64,000 nucleotides of DNA from Bacillus massiliigorillae (GCF_000380245.2 NZ_HG428744.1:6914-70913); one strand, 5' to 3'; shown: positions 19,358 to 27,409, counted from the first letter of the stretch. A program made the numbers and translations. The notes: generated by a model not told the origin, from the letters alone.

Positions 19358-19514
19358 AGTATCATCCCTACTTTCTAATCAACATATCGACCACAAGTTC
19401 CTCGAAATAACTATACATTTTCCCACGTATCTTACTTATTATTATAGCGATTAAGAAGATATTTTAAAACCAATGCGTATGAAAAAAGAAAAGTAGGTAT
19501 GCTAACTAATAGAA

Positions 19515-19571
19515 AAAGGTGTGGATATTCCTCTTATCTCTATTAGAAATAAGAGGAAATCACACACCTTT
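19515..19571 (-). terminator. Long terminator hairpin after sspE
   Basis: Nested stem: AAAGGTGTG with CACACCTTT outside, and TTCCTCTTAT with ATAAGAGGAA inside. It is followed on the minus strand by TTTTTC and lies 21 nt after the sspE stop. Confidence 0.8.
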
Positions 19572-19592
19572 ACACAATACAATAACTAATTG

Positions 19593-19883
19593 TTATTGTT
19601 GGCTATTTTGACCATGTCCTGAAGCTTGCGACTTCTTAGCTTCAGATTGTTGGTTTTGTTGTCTTACTTGCGCTACGTCTGTTTGGCTAGCGAACTCAGT
19701 TCCGTATGAACTTGAGCTTGAGTTTTTAGAAGCACTAGCAGAATGTTGGTTTTGTTGTTTTACTTTCGCCACATCTGTTTGACTAGCGAATTCAGTTCCA
19801 TAAGAAGAACTTGAGCTTCCCGCATTTTGTTGTTTCACATGTTGAATGCTTGTACCTGATGATGTTTGATTTTTGTTTGCCAT
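19593..19883 (-). CDS. sspE: Gamma-type small acid-soluble spore protein
   Basis: A 96-residue Gln/Ser/Asn-rich spore core protein that stores amino acids for outgrowth. It contains two copies of the germination-protease cleavage region (YGTEFASQTDVA at about residues 28-39 and 60-71), each followed by KQQNQ- or RQQNQ-type sequence, which is diagnostic of SspE. The SD is GGAGGTG. The 77-bp space to fabL must hold the forespore promoter. A GATAT and CATTAAT pair about 19 bp apart loosely resembles a sigma-G promoter. A strong terminator follows. Confidence 0.95.
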   Translation of the reverse strand: MANKNQTSSGTSIQHVKQQNAGSSSSSYGTEFASQTDVAKVKQQNQHSASASKNSSSSSYGTEFASQTDVAQVRQQNQQSEAKKSQASGHGQNSQQ

Positions 19884-19960
19884 TAATAATCACCTCCACG
19901 CTCATTAATGTAACCAAGAGCTTAAGTGAATATCCTAAAAACAAAAATTGGTACTAACTT

Positions 19961-20710
19961 CTACACAAGCAAAGAAATTCCACCATCAACAATAATTGTT
20001 TGTCCTCTGATCATACTTGCATCCTCAGAAATAAGGAACATAATTGTATTAACCATATCATCAATCTCTACCATTCGACCTGCAGGAGTCGCTTCTGCTG
20101 CTTCTTTTAACAGCTCTTCACGATTTGGAAAATGCTTTAAAGCATCTGTATCAACAGCCCCACCTGAAACTGCATTAACACGAATATTCTTAGGTGCAAA
20201 TTCAACAGCTAAATATCTAGTTAAAGCTTCAAGAGCTGCTTTTGACACGCCAACAGCTGTATAGTTTTCTAAATAGCGAATCGAACCAAGAGAACTAATA
20301 TTAACGATTTGTCCACCGCCGGTTTTCTCCATTAGCTTAGCCGCTTCTTTCGCACAAAACAATGCGCCTTTGCCGTTAATTCCCATTGTCCAATCCCAAT
20401 GATTTTCTTCTAATTCATCGATTGGCTTTTGTACACCTGAAGCCGCATTATTTACTAAAACATCCAATCGACCAAAAGTTTCTTCAATCGTTTCAAACAT
20501 CGCTTTAATTTTTTTCACATCTCCGACATTGGCTTTGATTAAAAGAACTTTTCTGCCTAAACTTTCAATTTCTTCTACAACTTCAAGTGCCGCTGATTTA
20601 CTGCGAGCATAATTGATTACAATGTCATAGCCTGCTTTTGCAAGACGGAGGGCTGTTTGCTTTCCAATCCCTCTACTACTTCCTGTTATTAGTGCAACTT
20701 TATTTGTCAT
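19961..20710 (-). CDS. fabL: Enoyl-ACP reductase III (FabL)
   Basis: NADPH-dependent enoyl-[acyl-carrier-protein] reductase of the short-chain dehydrogenase superfamily, acting in the last step of fatty-acid elongation. The 249-residue protein has the cofactor loop GSSRGIGK (about 10-17), NNAASG, the catalytic Tyr-x6-Lys in NYTAVGVSK, and a close match to B. subtilis FabL (VSGGAVDTDALKHFPNREELL, shown in part). The open frame extends eight codons upstream, but AAAGGA with 8-nt spacing supports ATG 20710. The gene order sspE-fabL-yfhS is conserved with B. subtilis. Confidence 0.94.
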   Translation of the reverse strand: MTNKVALITGSSRGIGKQTALRLAKAGYDIVINYARSKSAALEVVEEIESLGRKVLLIKANVGDVKKIKAMFETIEETFGRLDVLVNNAASGVQKPIDELEENHWDWTMGINGKGALFCAKEAAKLMEKTGGGQIVNISSLGSIRYLENYTAVGVSKAALEALTRYLAVEFAPKNIRVNAVSGGAVDTDALKHFPNREELLKEAAEATPAGRMVEIDDMVNTIMFLISEDASMIRGQTIIVDGGISLLV

Positions 20711-20747
20711 TTCGTTCATCCTTTCTATCATCAACTATCTTTTTGAC

Positions 20748-20893
20748 ATAAAGTGAAACTTTGCTTGGTAGGGGTTTTTGTTAATCCCCCACCAAGCATT
20801 AGTTGAACCAATCGGGTTCTTACTGGCGCTTGATCTTCCACTTAAACGCCCCTGCTATTGCTTCCATTTTGAAGTGGAAGTCTTAGCGCCAGT
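20748..20893 (+). repeat. bcr-like hairpin repeat, copy 1
   Basis: It starts ATAAAGTGAAACTTTG and contains two long hairpins: GCTTGGTAGGGG / CCCCCACCAAGC, and ACTGGCGCT...CTTCCACTT against AAGTGGAAG...AGCGCCAGT. The sequence between them includes GTTGAACCAATCGGGTTC. A second, inverted copy lies at 26433-26673. From memory it resembles the bcr1 repeats of the B. cereus group. Confidence 0.75.
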
Positions 20894-20975
20894 TTAAACG
20901 GGATAAATTAAATAATCCCTGCTCATAATAATAAAGAAAAGTTCTTCAATTCTATTCGTAGAAGGAGTCTATTAT

Positions 20976-21200
20976 ATGTATGTAGGCAGAGACTTAACTG
21001 AGCTATCATTACTTCAGAAGAAAGATTGGAAAGACAGTGAATTACAGTACTTTCACCACTCTCTTCAACAAATGGTACCTTATTTAAATGTTCAAGGACA
21101 GTCCATTCTTAAACAAATCCTAAAAGAAATAGAAAGTAGAGGCGGGCTCCACCGCAATGAAGCGGATTATACCCACGGTACTGAACTGTCCATTGACTGA
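20976..21200 (+). CDS. yfhS: YfhS-like small protein
   Basis: A 74-residue protein of unknown function; B. subtilis yfhS, of the same length, occupies the same position between fabL and mutY. It starts MYVGRDLTELSLL and contains an amphipathic helix (LQYFHHSLQQMVPYL) and the end HGTELSID. It has no membrane segment or cysteine. AGAAGGAG lies 7-8 nt before ATG. I assign it by position and appearance only. A weak convergent hairpin at 21252-21277 separates it from mutY. Confidence 0.8.
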   Translation: MYVGRDLTELSLLQKKDWKDSELQYFHHSLQQMVPYLNVQGQSILKQILKEIESRGGLHRNEADYTHGTELSID

Positions 21201-21251
21201 CTGTAAAGTGATTTACTAGCCGTAACTAAACAAATCCTAGCATAGCGATTG

Positions 21252-21277
21252 AAGGGATGGCTTATATGTCATCCCTT
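21252..21277 (-). terminator. Possible hairpin terminator at the mutY 3' end
   Basis: AAGGGATG / CATCCCTT perfect 8-bp stem that contains the mutY stop codon. The T-tract is poor on both sides, so the activity is uncertain. Confidence 0.4.
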
Positions 21278-22374
21278 TCTAAGTAAGCACTGAACATCTT
21301 TTGATATGGTACAGGGAAAGCTAACTCTGTCATTTCTTGCTCTGTCACCCATCTTAATCGATGCTTTTCCATTAGTTCAGGTGCAATTTCCTCTTGAACC
21401 AATCCTGTATAAGCTGATAAATTCCATACTAAATGCGAGAAAACATGTTGAATTTCCGTTAATTTAGGCATGTCGAGTAAGACTCGACTGTTATACTGTA
21501 TAACAAAAGCATCCTCAAATAAGTTTTTATTTAAGCTTTGCTTCTGATCAAAAGAAAAGCTCGGGAATTCCCATAGATTTGCTAATAAACCTTTTTCCGG
21601 ACGCTTTTGAACTAGAATTCTTCCTTGCTCATCTTTTAATAAACCAGATATAAGTTTTACTTTTTTCGTTTTCGTGACTTTTGTTTTTATAGGAAGTTCT
21701 GCTTGAACACCTTCAGCGAAGGCTACACAATGTTCTCTAACAGGACATAGCATACACGCTGGAGTCCCCGGTGTACAAATTAAAGCTCCTAATTCCATTA
21801 GCGCTTGGTTAAAGTAAGAGGGATTATCATGAGAAATAAGAGCACGAACCGCATCTTCAAAGATTTTCCTCGTCTTTGGTTTTGCAATATCTTCTTTAAT
21901 AAGTAGAATACGTGAGAGTACACGCATCACATTTCCATCCACGGCTGGCTCTGGAATACCATAGGCAATACTTAATATAGCACCTGCTGTATAAGGACCT
22001 ACGCCCTTTAAACTTATAATGTCACTATGATTCTTCGGTACAACACCGCCGTAATTTTCCTTCACTTCCCTAACTGCGCTTTGTAAGTTACGCACGCGAG
22101 AATAATAACCAAGCCCTTCCCATGCTTTTAGTATTTTTTCCTCGTCTGCATCCGCAAAATCCTGCAGTGTCGGAAACCATTCCATAAAGCGGTTAAAGTA
22201 AGGGATTACTGTATCTACACGTGTTTGCTGTAACATGATTTCCGAAACCCATACTTTATATGGATCACGATCCGCTCTCCATGGCAAACTTCGTTGTTCT
22301 TGTTCAAACCACTGTATTAAATCTTGCTGAAATTCTTCAATCTTAAATTTATCCAAAGCTTCGATCTCGTGCAA
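21262..22374 (-). CDS. mutY: A/G-specific adenine DNA glycosylase MutY
   Basis: Removes adenine mispaired with 8-oxoguanine in base-excision repair. The 370-residue protein has the catalytic Glu in VSEIMLQQTRV (E45), a helix-hairpin-helix with GVGPYTAGA, the catalytic Asp in PAVDGNVMRV (D146), and a 4Fe-4S cluster with Cys 200, 207, 210 and 216 (C-x6-C-x2-C-x5-C). The C-terminal NUDIX-like 8-oxoG-recognition domain is about 230-360. Translation starts at TTG, supported by GGAGG seven bases upstream. It is divergent from yfhP and corresponds to B. subtilis yfhQ. Confidence 0.95.
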   Translation of the reverse strand: MHEIEALDKFKIEEFQQDLIQWFEQEQRSLPWRADRDPYKVWVSEIMLQQTRVDTVIPYFNRFMEWFPTLQDFADADEEKILKAWEGLGYYSRVRNLQSAVREVKENYGGVVPKNHSDIISLKGVGPYTAGAILSIAYGIPEPAVDGNVMRVLSRILLIKEDIAKPKTRKIFEDAVRALISHDNPSYFNQALMELGALICTPGTPACMLCPVREHCVAFAEGVQAELPIKTKVTKTKKVKLISGLLKDEQGRILVQKRPEKGLLANLWEFPSFSFDQKQSLNKNLFEDAFVIQYNSRVLLDMPKLTEIQHVFSHLVWNLSAYTGLVQEEIAPELMEKHRLRWVTEQEMTELAFPVPYQKMFSAYLERDDI

Positions 22375-22732
22375 AATAGTTCCTCCGTGATGTTACATAT
22401 TAGTTAAAAAAGGGAATACAATAAGAGATTAGAATTACTAATGAAGCTAAAAGTGTTACAATTTAACTAGAAGTTTTTTAAAAAAAATTTTCTCTAATTG
22501 ACTTACCTTTTGACCTTAATAGGCATATTACTAGTAGGAGCGAAAGGACTTTCATTAGACAATAAACAAGCCGTCACATTCACACTTATTATGATTCTTA
22601 CTATACTAAAATTGTTAACATAATACTAATGGAATCATCCGACCATATGTTGGCTGATTTCTATATAATGAAATTTACTGTTCTACCCTTGAATTAAAGT
22701 AAGGCTAGCATCAGTAAGGAGGTTTATGACCA
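22375..22732. other. 358-bp divergent intergenic region mutY / yfhP
   Basis: Contains the mutY SD, the yfhP SD and presumably both promoters. An imperfect hairpin (AATCA...TGATT, 22633-22659) and AT-rich DNA are visible. No gene or known regulatory motif is recognised. Confidence 0.6.
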
Positions 22733-23713
22733 TTGGATACCGCTACACATGTAGTAATGGGAATCGGACTTGGAGCACTTGCAACGCTTGATCCAGTTGT
22801 TGCAAATAGCCCACTAACTGCACAAGCTATAATGTTTGGAACTATTATTGGTTCCCAAGCTCCCGACATTGATACTGTATTAAAAATGCGAAATAATGCC
22901 ATATATATACGAAATCATCGTGGTAGAACACATTCAATACCAGCTGTTTTACTGTGGCCCTTACTTATAACCTTTGTCCTTTACGCCATATTTCCTGAAT
23001 CGAATCTTTTACATTTATGGTTATGGACATTCGCCGCAGTGTTCATTCATGTATTCGTTGATATCTTTAATGCTTATGGGACACAAGCTTTACGCCCATT
23101 ATCTTCTAAATGGATAGCACTAGGAGTAATCAACACATTTGATCCATTTATCTTTGGCATTCATGTTGCTGGATTAATGTTATGGGCTTTTGGAGCCAAC
23201 CCTGGTTATACATTTTTACTTGTTTATATCGTCATGTTCTTCTATTACTTAGCACGATTCCGAGAACAAAGACGTGTTAAACTAGCCGTACAACTAAAAA
23301 TACCAGGTGCGCGTAAAATCATCCTTTCTCCAACTCTCCGCTATCATAAATGGAAAGTTGCTGTAATAACTGAACAATATTATTACGTAGCACTATCCCA
23401 AAACGGGGAAATAACGATTTTCGATAAATTTACACGAGTACCATTACCGGATCATCCGGCTATTGATATCGCTAAGCATGACAAAAATTTATCAGCATTT
23501 TTGTCTTTTTCACCAATATACCGATTTGAAATTGACGAAAGCGATTATCATTATGAAGTGAAATTTATTGATTTAAGATATCGAAGTAATGGACATTACC
23601 CATTTGTTGCAGTTGTCCATTTAGATCGTGATTTGAATATTACCAACTCATATACTGGTTGGGTTTTCAGTGAAGAAAAACTACGGAAAAAACTAAAGGT
23701 TTTACCACATTAA
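22733..23713 (+). CDS. yfhP: YfhP-like membrane-bound metal-dependent hydrolase (YdjM/DUF457 family)
   Basis: A 326-residue integral membrane protein. It begins MDTATHVVMGIGLG with the conserved His of the family, followed by GSQAPDIDTVL and HRGRTHS, the acidic/histidine motif that suggests metal binding, and HVFVDIFNAYGTQ. Four or five membrane segments span the first ~185 residues, and a soluble C-terminal half follows. The start is TTG at 22733 with AAGGAGG ten bases upstream; the ATG at 22726 is out of frame. The function is unproven beyond the hydrolase family. Position beside mutY and sspK matches B. subtilis. Confidence 0.88.
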   Translation: MDTATHVVMGIGLGALATLDPVVANSPLTAQAIMFGTIIGSQAPDIDTVLKMRNNAIYIRNHRGRTHSIPAVLLWPLLITFVLYAIFPESNLLHLWLWTFAAVFIHVFVDIFNAYGTQALRPLSSKWIALGVINTFDPFIFGIHVAGLMLWAFGANPGYTFLLVYIVMFFYYLARFREQRRVKLAVQLKIPGARKIILSPTLRYHKWKVAVITEQYYYVALSQNGEITIFDKFTRVPLPDHPAIDIAKHDKNLSAFLSFSPIYRFEIDESDYHYEVKFIDLRYRSNGHYPFVAVVHLDRDLNITNSYTGWVFSEEKLRKKLKVLPH

Positions 23714-23719
23714 ATAGAA

Positions 23720-23763
23720 AAAGGGTACAAAAGCAAGCCTCACTTACTTTTGTACCCTTTTTC
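23720..23763 (+). terminator. Terminator after yfhP
   Basis: Perfect 14-bp arms (AAAGGGTACAAAAG / CTTTTGTACCCTTT) with a 13-nt loop and following TT, 6 nt after the yfhP stop. Confidence 0.88.
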
Positions 23764-23905
23764 TGACACTATTTCCTTTATCAAAGCTAATCCCCATTAT
23801 TTACAGACCATATTTTCATGACCTTAGCTCAAACTAGTAGTACGCGAAGAAACTCGCGTAAATAAGTAGATGTCTCCACACATCTTCTTAAGGGGGAACA
23901 TGTTA

Positions 23906-24070
23906 ATGCGTAATAAAGCGAGAAACTTTCCAGCTGTTAACCGCTTTGGTGGTGAGCCTAGAGCAAAAGCAGAATATGCCTCTAAAAGAGCCGATGGTAG
24001 CATTAATACTCATCCACAAGAGCGTATGTTAGCTTCTTCGCAGCGAGTAGAAGATCAACAAACAAATTAA
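23906..24070 (+). CDS. sspK: Acid-soluble spore protein SspK
   Basis: A 54-residue minor SASP of the spore core. The conserved body GEPRAKAEYASKRADGSINTHPQERM-type sequence (about residues 13-38) is diagnostic. Of two in-frame ATGs (23900 and 23906), the second has the better spacing (9 nt) from AGGGGG at 23891-23896. Its place after yfhP agrees with B. subtilis. A small hairpin ACGCGA/TCGCGT (23842-23859) lies in the 5' region. Confidence 0.9.
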   Translation: MRNKARNFPAVNRFGGEPRAKAEYASKRADGSINTHPQERMLASSQRVEDQQTN

Positions 24071-24092
24071 TTATTTGTTCGGAGGTTGAAGC

Positions 24093-24251
24093 ATGGTAAA
24101 CAAAAGGTATCAACTTCATGATCACAACTATAATAGTCCATTTAATAGCACTTGGACGAGCGCTAAACATGCAAAAGCTCAAGTAAATGGACAAACGCAA
24201 CAAACGCAACCCCATATCATTTTAGAACGTGAAACAAGAAAGCGTTCATAA
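24093..24251 (+). CDS. YpzG-family small protein
   Basis: A short gene of 52 codons with a good SD (GGAGGTTGAAGC) just before ATG. The protein (MVNKRYQLHDHNYNSPFN..., ending ERETRKRS) is Asn/Gln/His-rich and basic, with the SPFNSTWTSAKHAKAQVNG core typical of YpzG-like spore-former proteins. It lies 22 nt after sspK, so the two are probably cotranscribed in sporulation. The family name is given from memory. Confidence 0.7.
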   Translation: MVNKRYQLHDHNYNSPFNSTWTSAKHAKAQVNGQTQQTQPHIILERETRKRS

Positions 24252-24258
24252 AAAACAA

Positions 24259-24290
24259 GAAGAATAAGCCTGTAACAAGGCTTATTCTTC
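24259..24290 (-). terminator. Terminator of the recX-yfhH operon, containing the yfhH stop
   Basis: Perfect 12-bp arms GAAGAATAAGCC / GGCTTATTCTTC, followed on the minus strand by TTGTTTTTTATG. The yfhH TAA (24282-24284) is inside the stem, and the hairpin also closes the convergent sspK transcript. Confidence 0.85.
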
Positions 24291-24620
24291 CACTTTTGCT
24301 TCTTTTAACTTTTCTAAGACAGAAATGGGCATTGCTTCTTGTTTTCCGTTTCCACCTAGTCGGTATCCCCAAGCAAATACACCATTCAAATAATCCACTT
24401 TGAAATATGTACCTGGATCTCCTTGAATACCGTAAATTTCCCCTTTAATAAAATCTTTCGGATCTAACATATAAGCCTTAGCCAAGATTGCTTTTCTTTC
24501 AAGAACTGCAAATTCATTGACCATTCCCATTTGCTCGGCTTTACGAGCTTTTTCATGAAGATGACCAAGCTCTTGCTGTAATTCATACGTAGACATCGTG
24601 CTATAACGTTTTTCTGACAT
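24282..24620 (-). CDS. yfhH: YfhH-like protein (DUF1811)
   Basis: A 112-residue soluble protein of unknown function found beside recX in Bacillus. The N-terminal half is a charged coiled-coil-like helix pair (about 5-50). The C-terminal half is a small beta domain with FIKGEIYGIQGDPGTYFKVDYLNG, resembling an SH3-like barrel. It starts four bases after the recX stop, so the two are cotranscribed and likely coupled. No catalytic motif is visible. Confidence 0.87.
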   Translation of the reverse strand: MSEKRYSTMSTYELQQELGHLHEKARKAEQMGMVNEFAVLERKAILAKAYMLDPKDFIKGEIYGIQGDPGTYFKVDYLNGVFAWGYRLGGNGKQEAMPISVLEKLKEAKVEE

Positions 24621-24623
24621 TTG

Positions 24624-25451
24624 TTATTCCCCTATCTCTTGTTGAATTTCTTCTAAATATCTTTCAATCAATTCGATTGTAAAACCTTTACGATATAGAG
24701 CGCTTTTCATTTTTTGTTGAAATTCATATCCTGTATACTTACTATATCGTCTTAAAGCTTTATCACCATGAATCTGAATCGAGTTCCATTCTTGTTCATC
24801 ATCTTGAGAAATCTGAATATTACGTAATGCTTCCTCTATTATATAAGAAGAGTAACCTTTTCTAATGAGAGTTTGCTCGATTTTTCTTTTTAATTCGATT
24901 GTTGATGCATTTGATTTATTTTTAACGAGTTTAAGGATTTGTTTCTCGGCATGTTGTATTTGTCGTTCATTTGTATATAACTGCAATGCAGCTTCAGCAT
25001 GAACGTCACTAATTCCTTTCTGTTTCAACTCTTGAGCAATGATAACAGGTCCTTTATCAGCTGCATTCATACGTGTGTTTACAAGAGCAATAGCAAATTC
25101 TTCATCATTTAAAAACTTGAGTGTATAAAGCTTATGAATGACTTCTTTAATGATATGCTCTTCATATTCTTTTTCTTTTAGCTTACGAACGACTTCAGCT
25201 TCTGAGCGCATGCGATGTGCTAAATAATGTAGCGCATCTGAAAAGCCTTTTTGAATGTCTTCTTGATAAGCGATTTCCATTAACTCTAAGTCATCAATGA
25301 CCATCCCTTTTTTCAAATCCATTTTGATTAAAACATCTTCGCTTACACTAAATCCGTATTCTTCGCCTTTACCTTGATCTATATAAATATTATAACGATT
25401 TTTATTTTTTACTCCGACAGCGATTTTTGTGATAGTTATCAAAGTACTCAC
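24624..25451 (-). CDS. recX: Recombination regulator RecX
   Basis: Modulator of RecA filaments. The 275-residue protein is all-helical with tandem three-helix RecX repeats (ALHYLAHRMRSEAEVVRKLKE, shown in part; KFLNDEEFA; KGISDVHAEAAL; KGYSSYIIEEAL; YRKGFTIELIERYLEE). GTG 25451 gives the longest frame. A TTG three codons downstream is better spaced from AGAGAGGTGA and is an alternative start. Longer than E. coli RecX but normal for Bacillus. Cotranscribed with yfhH and divergent from yfhF. Confidence 0.92.
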   Translation of the reverse strand: MSTLITITKIAVGVKNKNRYNIYIDQGKGEEYGFSVSEDVLIKMDLKKGMVIDDLELMEIAYQEDIQKGFSDALHYLAHRMRSEAEVVRKLKEKEYEEHIIKEVIHKLYTLKFLNDEEFAIALVNTRMNAADKGPVIIAQELKQKGISDVHAEAALQLYTNERQIQHAEKQILKLVKNKSNASTIELKRKIEQTLIRKGYSSYIIEEALRNIQISQDDEQEWNSIQIHGDKALRRYSKYTGYEFQQKMKSALYRKGFTIELIERYLEEIQQEIGE

Positions 25452-25524
25452 CTCTCTATTAACTGTAGCATATTAACTGTTTGGTCGTCTGTTGATATAG
25501 TAGAAAAAACATGGAGGGATAAAA

Positions 25525-26442
25525 ATGAAAGTAGCAATTGCTGGTGGTAGTGGCTTTGTAGGGAAAGCAATTACGAAAGAACTACTCGCTAATAATCATG
25601 ATATTTACATACTTACACGAGACAAGTCACGTATGAAACATCATCAGAAAATCACTTATATTCAATGGCTTAATACTGGCGATAATCCCGAATCAGAACT
25701 AAACGGTGTAGATGTCATCATCAATCTTGCAGGCGAATCATTAAATAGCGGGCGCTGGACAGCTTCACGGAAAAAAAGCATTCTAGAAAGTCGATTACAA
25801 GCGACCACTGAAATAAAACGAATCATTAATAGTATGACCACTAAACCACATACTTTATTAAATGCAAGTGCCATTGGATACTATGGCACTTCAGACACAA
25901 ACGTCTTTACTGAAGAAGATATAATATCACCTACTGATTTTTTATCTGATACAGTTCACCAATGGGAGCAACAAGCGATGCAAGTAGAAACATATGGTGT
26001 TAGGATTGTTTGTATGCGTTTTGGTGTCATATTAGGAAAAGAGGATGGTGCCCTACCGCGTATGCTGCTACCTTATAAATTATTTGTAGGTGGAACTGTC
26101 GGAAGCGGTAAGCAATGGTTATCATGGATTCATATTAAAGACGTGGTAAAAGCAGCTCTTTTCTGTATAAATAACACTTTAATTCATGGTGCTGTTAATT
26201 TCACTTCTCCCCATCCTGAAACGATGAAAACATTTGGACAAACCATTGCATTTGTAATGCATCGTTCTCATTGGGTACCGGCCCCAGCGCCAATATTACA
26301 ATTAGCACTAGGTGAAATGAGTATACTCGTTTTAAAAGGTCAAAAGGTATTACCGACTATATTAGAACAACATGGCTATAATTTTTATTTTCCTACTCTT
26401 CAAGAAGCTCTTCAGGATTTATCCCATTCAAACTGGCACTAA
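25525..26442 (+). CDS. yfhF: YfhF-like NAD(P)-dependent epimerase, TIGR01777 family
   Basis: Short-chain dehydrogenase/epimerase-fold protein of 305 residues. It has an N-terminal Rossmann motif GGSGFVGKAI, VDVIINLAGESLNSGRWT (family hallmark), ASAIGYYG, and a C-terminal DUF1731 domain (VPAPAPILQLALGEM...). Some members regulate cell division; the substrate is unknown. The SD GGAGGG precedes ATG. The last codons and stop fall in one arm of the bcr-like repeat that follows (ACTGGCACT), so the gene's extreme 3' end may derive from the repeat. Confidence 0.9.
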   Translation: MKVAIAGGSGFVGKAITKELLANNHDIYILTRDKSRMKHHQKITYIQWLNTGDNPESELNGVDVIINLAGESLNSGRWTASRKKSILESRLQATTEIKRIINSMTTKPHTLLNASAIGYYGTSDTNVFTEEDIISPTDFLSDTVHQWEQQAMQVETYGVRIVCMRFGVILGKEDGALPRMLLPYKLFVGGTVGSGKQWLSWIHIKDVVKAALFCINNTLIHGAVNFTSPHPETMKTFGQTIAFVMHRSHWVPAPAPILQLALGEMSILVLKGQKVLPTILEQHGYNFYFPTLQEALQDLSHSNWH

Positions 26443-26673
26443 AAGACTCTCACTAAGTGGAAGAATAAGCGCCAGTAAGAAACTGATTGGTTCAACATAG
26501 AAATGTGGAATCGGCCTGTTTAGCCTAAGGCAAGCATAAGATAGCTCTCAGTAGGAAATATGGTTTTCATTTCCGGAAAAGAGATAGCTTATGACCTCGA
26601 GGGGCTGGCCGATGTAGCTATACAATAATGCTCGGTTAGGATATGCATCCCGCCGAGCAAAGTTTCACTTTAT
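26433..26673 (-). repeat. bcr-like hairpin repeat, copy 2, inverted, with an internal insert
   Basis: Read on the minus strand it starts ATAAAGTGAAACTTTG like copy 1. It shares AAGTGGAAG, AGCGCCAGTAAGAA and GATTGGTTCAAC (plus-strand order). Between GGTTCAAC and AATGCTCGG it holds about 125 extra bases (26495-26626). These form their own long hairpin (TCGGCC...GGCCGA outside, CATAAGATAGCTCT with AGAGATAGCTTATG inside). It overlaps the yfhF stop. Confidence 0.75.
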
Positions 26674-26745
26674 TACCATAATGATGAATGATTCATCATC
26701 TTTAAGGAAAAAATGGTAGTAGAAACCACTAAAGGAGTGATGATT

Positions 26746-26862
26746 ATGGACAAAAAGAAAAAAGAAAAAATGAAAAATAAGTTAACCACTACGCAAGAGG
26801 TTTTATATGGACGCGAGTTTAGAATGGCAGACCGCGCAGCTGGATTTGGTCATAAGCGCTAA
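26746..26862 (+). CDS. yfhE: YfhE-family small protein
   Basis: A 38-residue gene following yfhF, as in B. subtilis. The protein is very basic at the N terminus (MDKKKKEKMKNK) and ends LYGREFRMADRAAGFGHKR-like, the YfhE signature. GGAG at 26734-26737 gives 8-nt spacing to ATG 26746; the overlapping GTG and ATG at 26737-26742 are too close. The function is unknown. Confidence 0.82.
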   Translation: MDKKKKEKMKNKLTTTQEVLYGREFRMADRAAGFGHKR

Positions 26863-26942
26863 AATAATAGTTTGATTAACAAAGATTTACTGTAGTGTAA
26901 CAATATAGAGAAGTTGTACCAAAACATTTTTATAAGAAAAAT

Positions 26943-26971
26943 AAGAGGTTGCTCAACTGAGTCAACCTCTT
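26943..26971. terminator. Bidirectional terminator hairpin
   Basis: AAGAGGTTG / CAACCTCTT-type stem with a CTCAACTGAGT loop. T-rich sequence lies on both sides (TTTATATTT on plus, TATTTTTC on minus). Confidence 0.75.
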
Positions 26972-26983
26972 TTATATTTAAAC

Positions 26984-27148
26984 TTAGTATTTAATAGATA
27001 TATCACCTTTTGATTGTTTGCTTCTTCCCATATTCTCTTTTATTAAAGGAATTGCAAAGCAATCTACGCCAAAATAATATGTACCAATTACTAAAGCTGG
27101 AATTATAACAATACCAATCCATTAGACACGTACAACAATAGACTTCAC
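26984..27148 (-). pseudogene. Possible remnant of a small membrane protein with an in-frame stop
   Basis: On the minus strand a frame opens at GTG 27146-27148 (VKSIVVRV), hits TAA at 27122-27124, and continues as WIGIVIIPALVIGTYYFGV..., ending KGDISIKY with TAA. The post-stop part looks like a genuine membrane segment followed by a basic tail, and a terminator follows directly. There is no good Shine-Dalgarno. Reading it as a nonsense-disrupted small gene is tentative. Confidence 0.3.
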
Positions 27149-27240
27149 ATTCTTTAAACAATTAATTGAAAATATATCACAAAAATTTATTATTTGAACA
27201 CTTCTGATTCCATTCAAGTTATCCTCTATTCGAATAAGAT

Positions 27241-27409
27241 TGTGAATAACTTATACACAAAATTGTGAATAGTGTGAATAATAACTGGATAACTCCATTT
27301 TCAATTCGTTTTTTCGACAACTATCAACAAGAAAACCTTATTCCAATTTGTGGATATGTTGATAAGTCTGTTAATTCTTATTTATCAAACAACTAAATCG
27401 TGTGGATAA
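27241..27409. promoter_or_regulatory. Cluster of DnaA boxes
   Basis: Within 169 bp of gene-free DNA there are four exact matches to TTATNCACA: TGTGAATAA 27241 (minus), TTATACACA 27251 (plus), TGTGAATAA 27273 (minus) and TGTGGATAA 27401 (minus). Two one-mismatch boxes occur at TGTGAATAG 27264 and TGTGGATAT 27349. Random expectation at this base composition is well below one. No dnaA or dnaN is nearby, so a DnaA-titration or -regulatory site is more likely than oriC. Confidence 0.65.

Noticed and set aside
27241..27409. Chromosomal or plasmid replication origin
   Set aside because: DnaA boxes are present, but there is no dnaA, dnaN or rep gene and no clear AT-rich unwinding tract; a regulatory cluster is the more modest reading.
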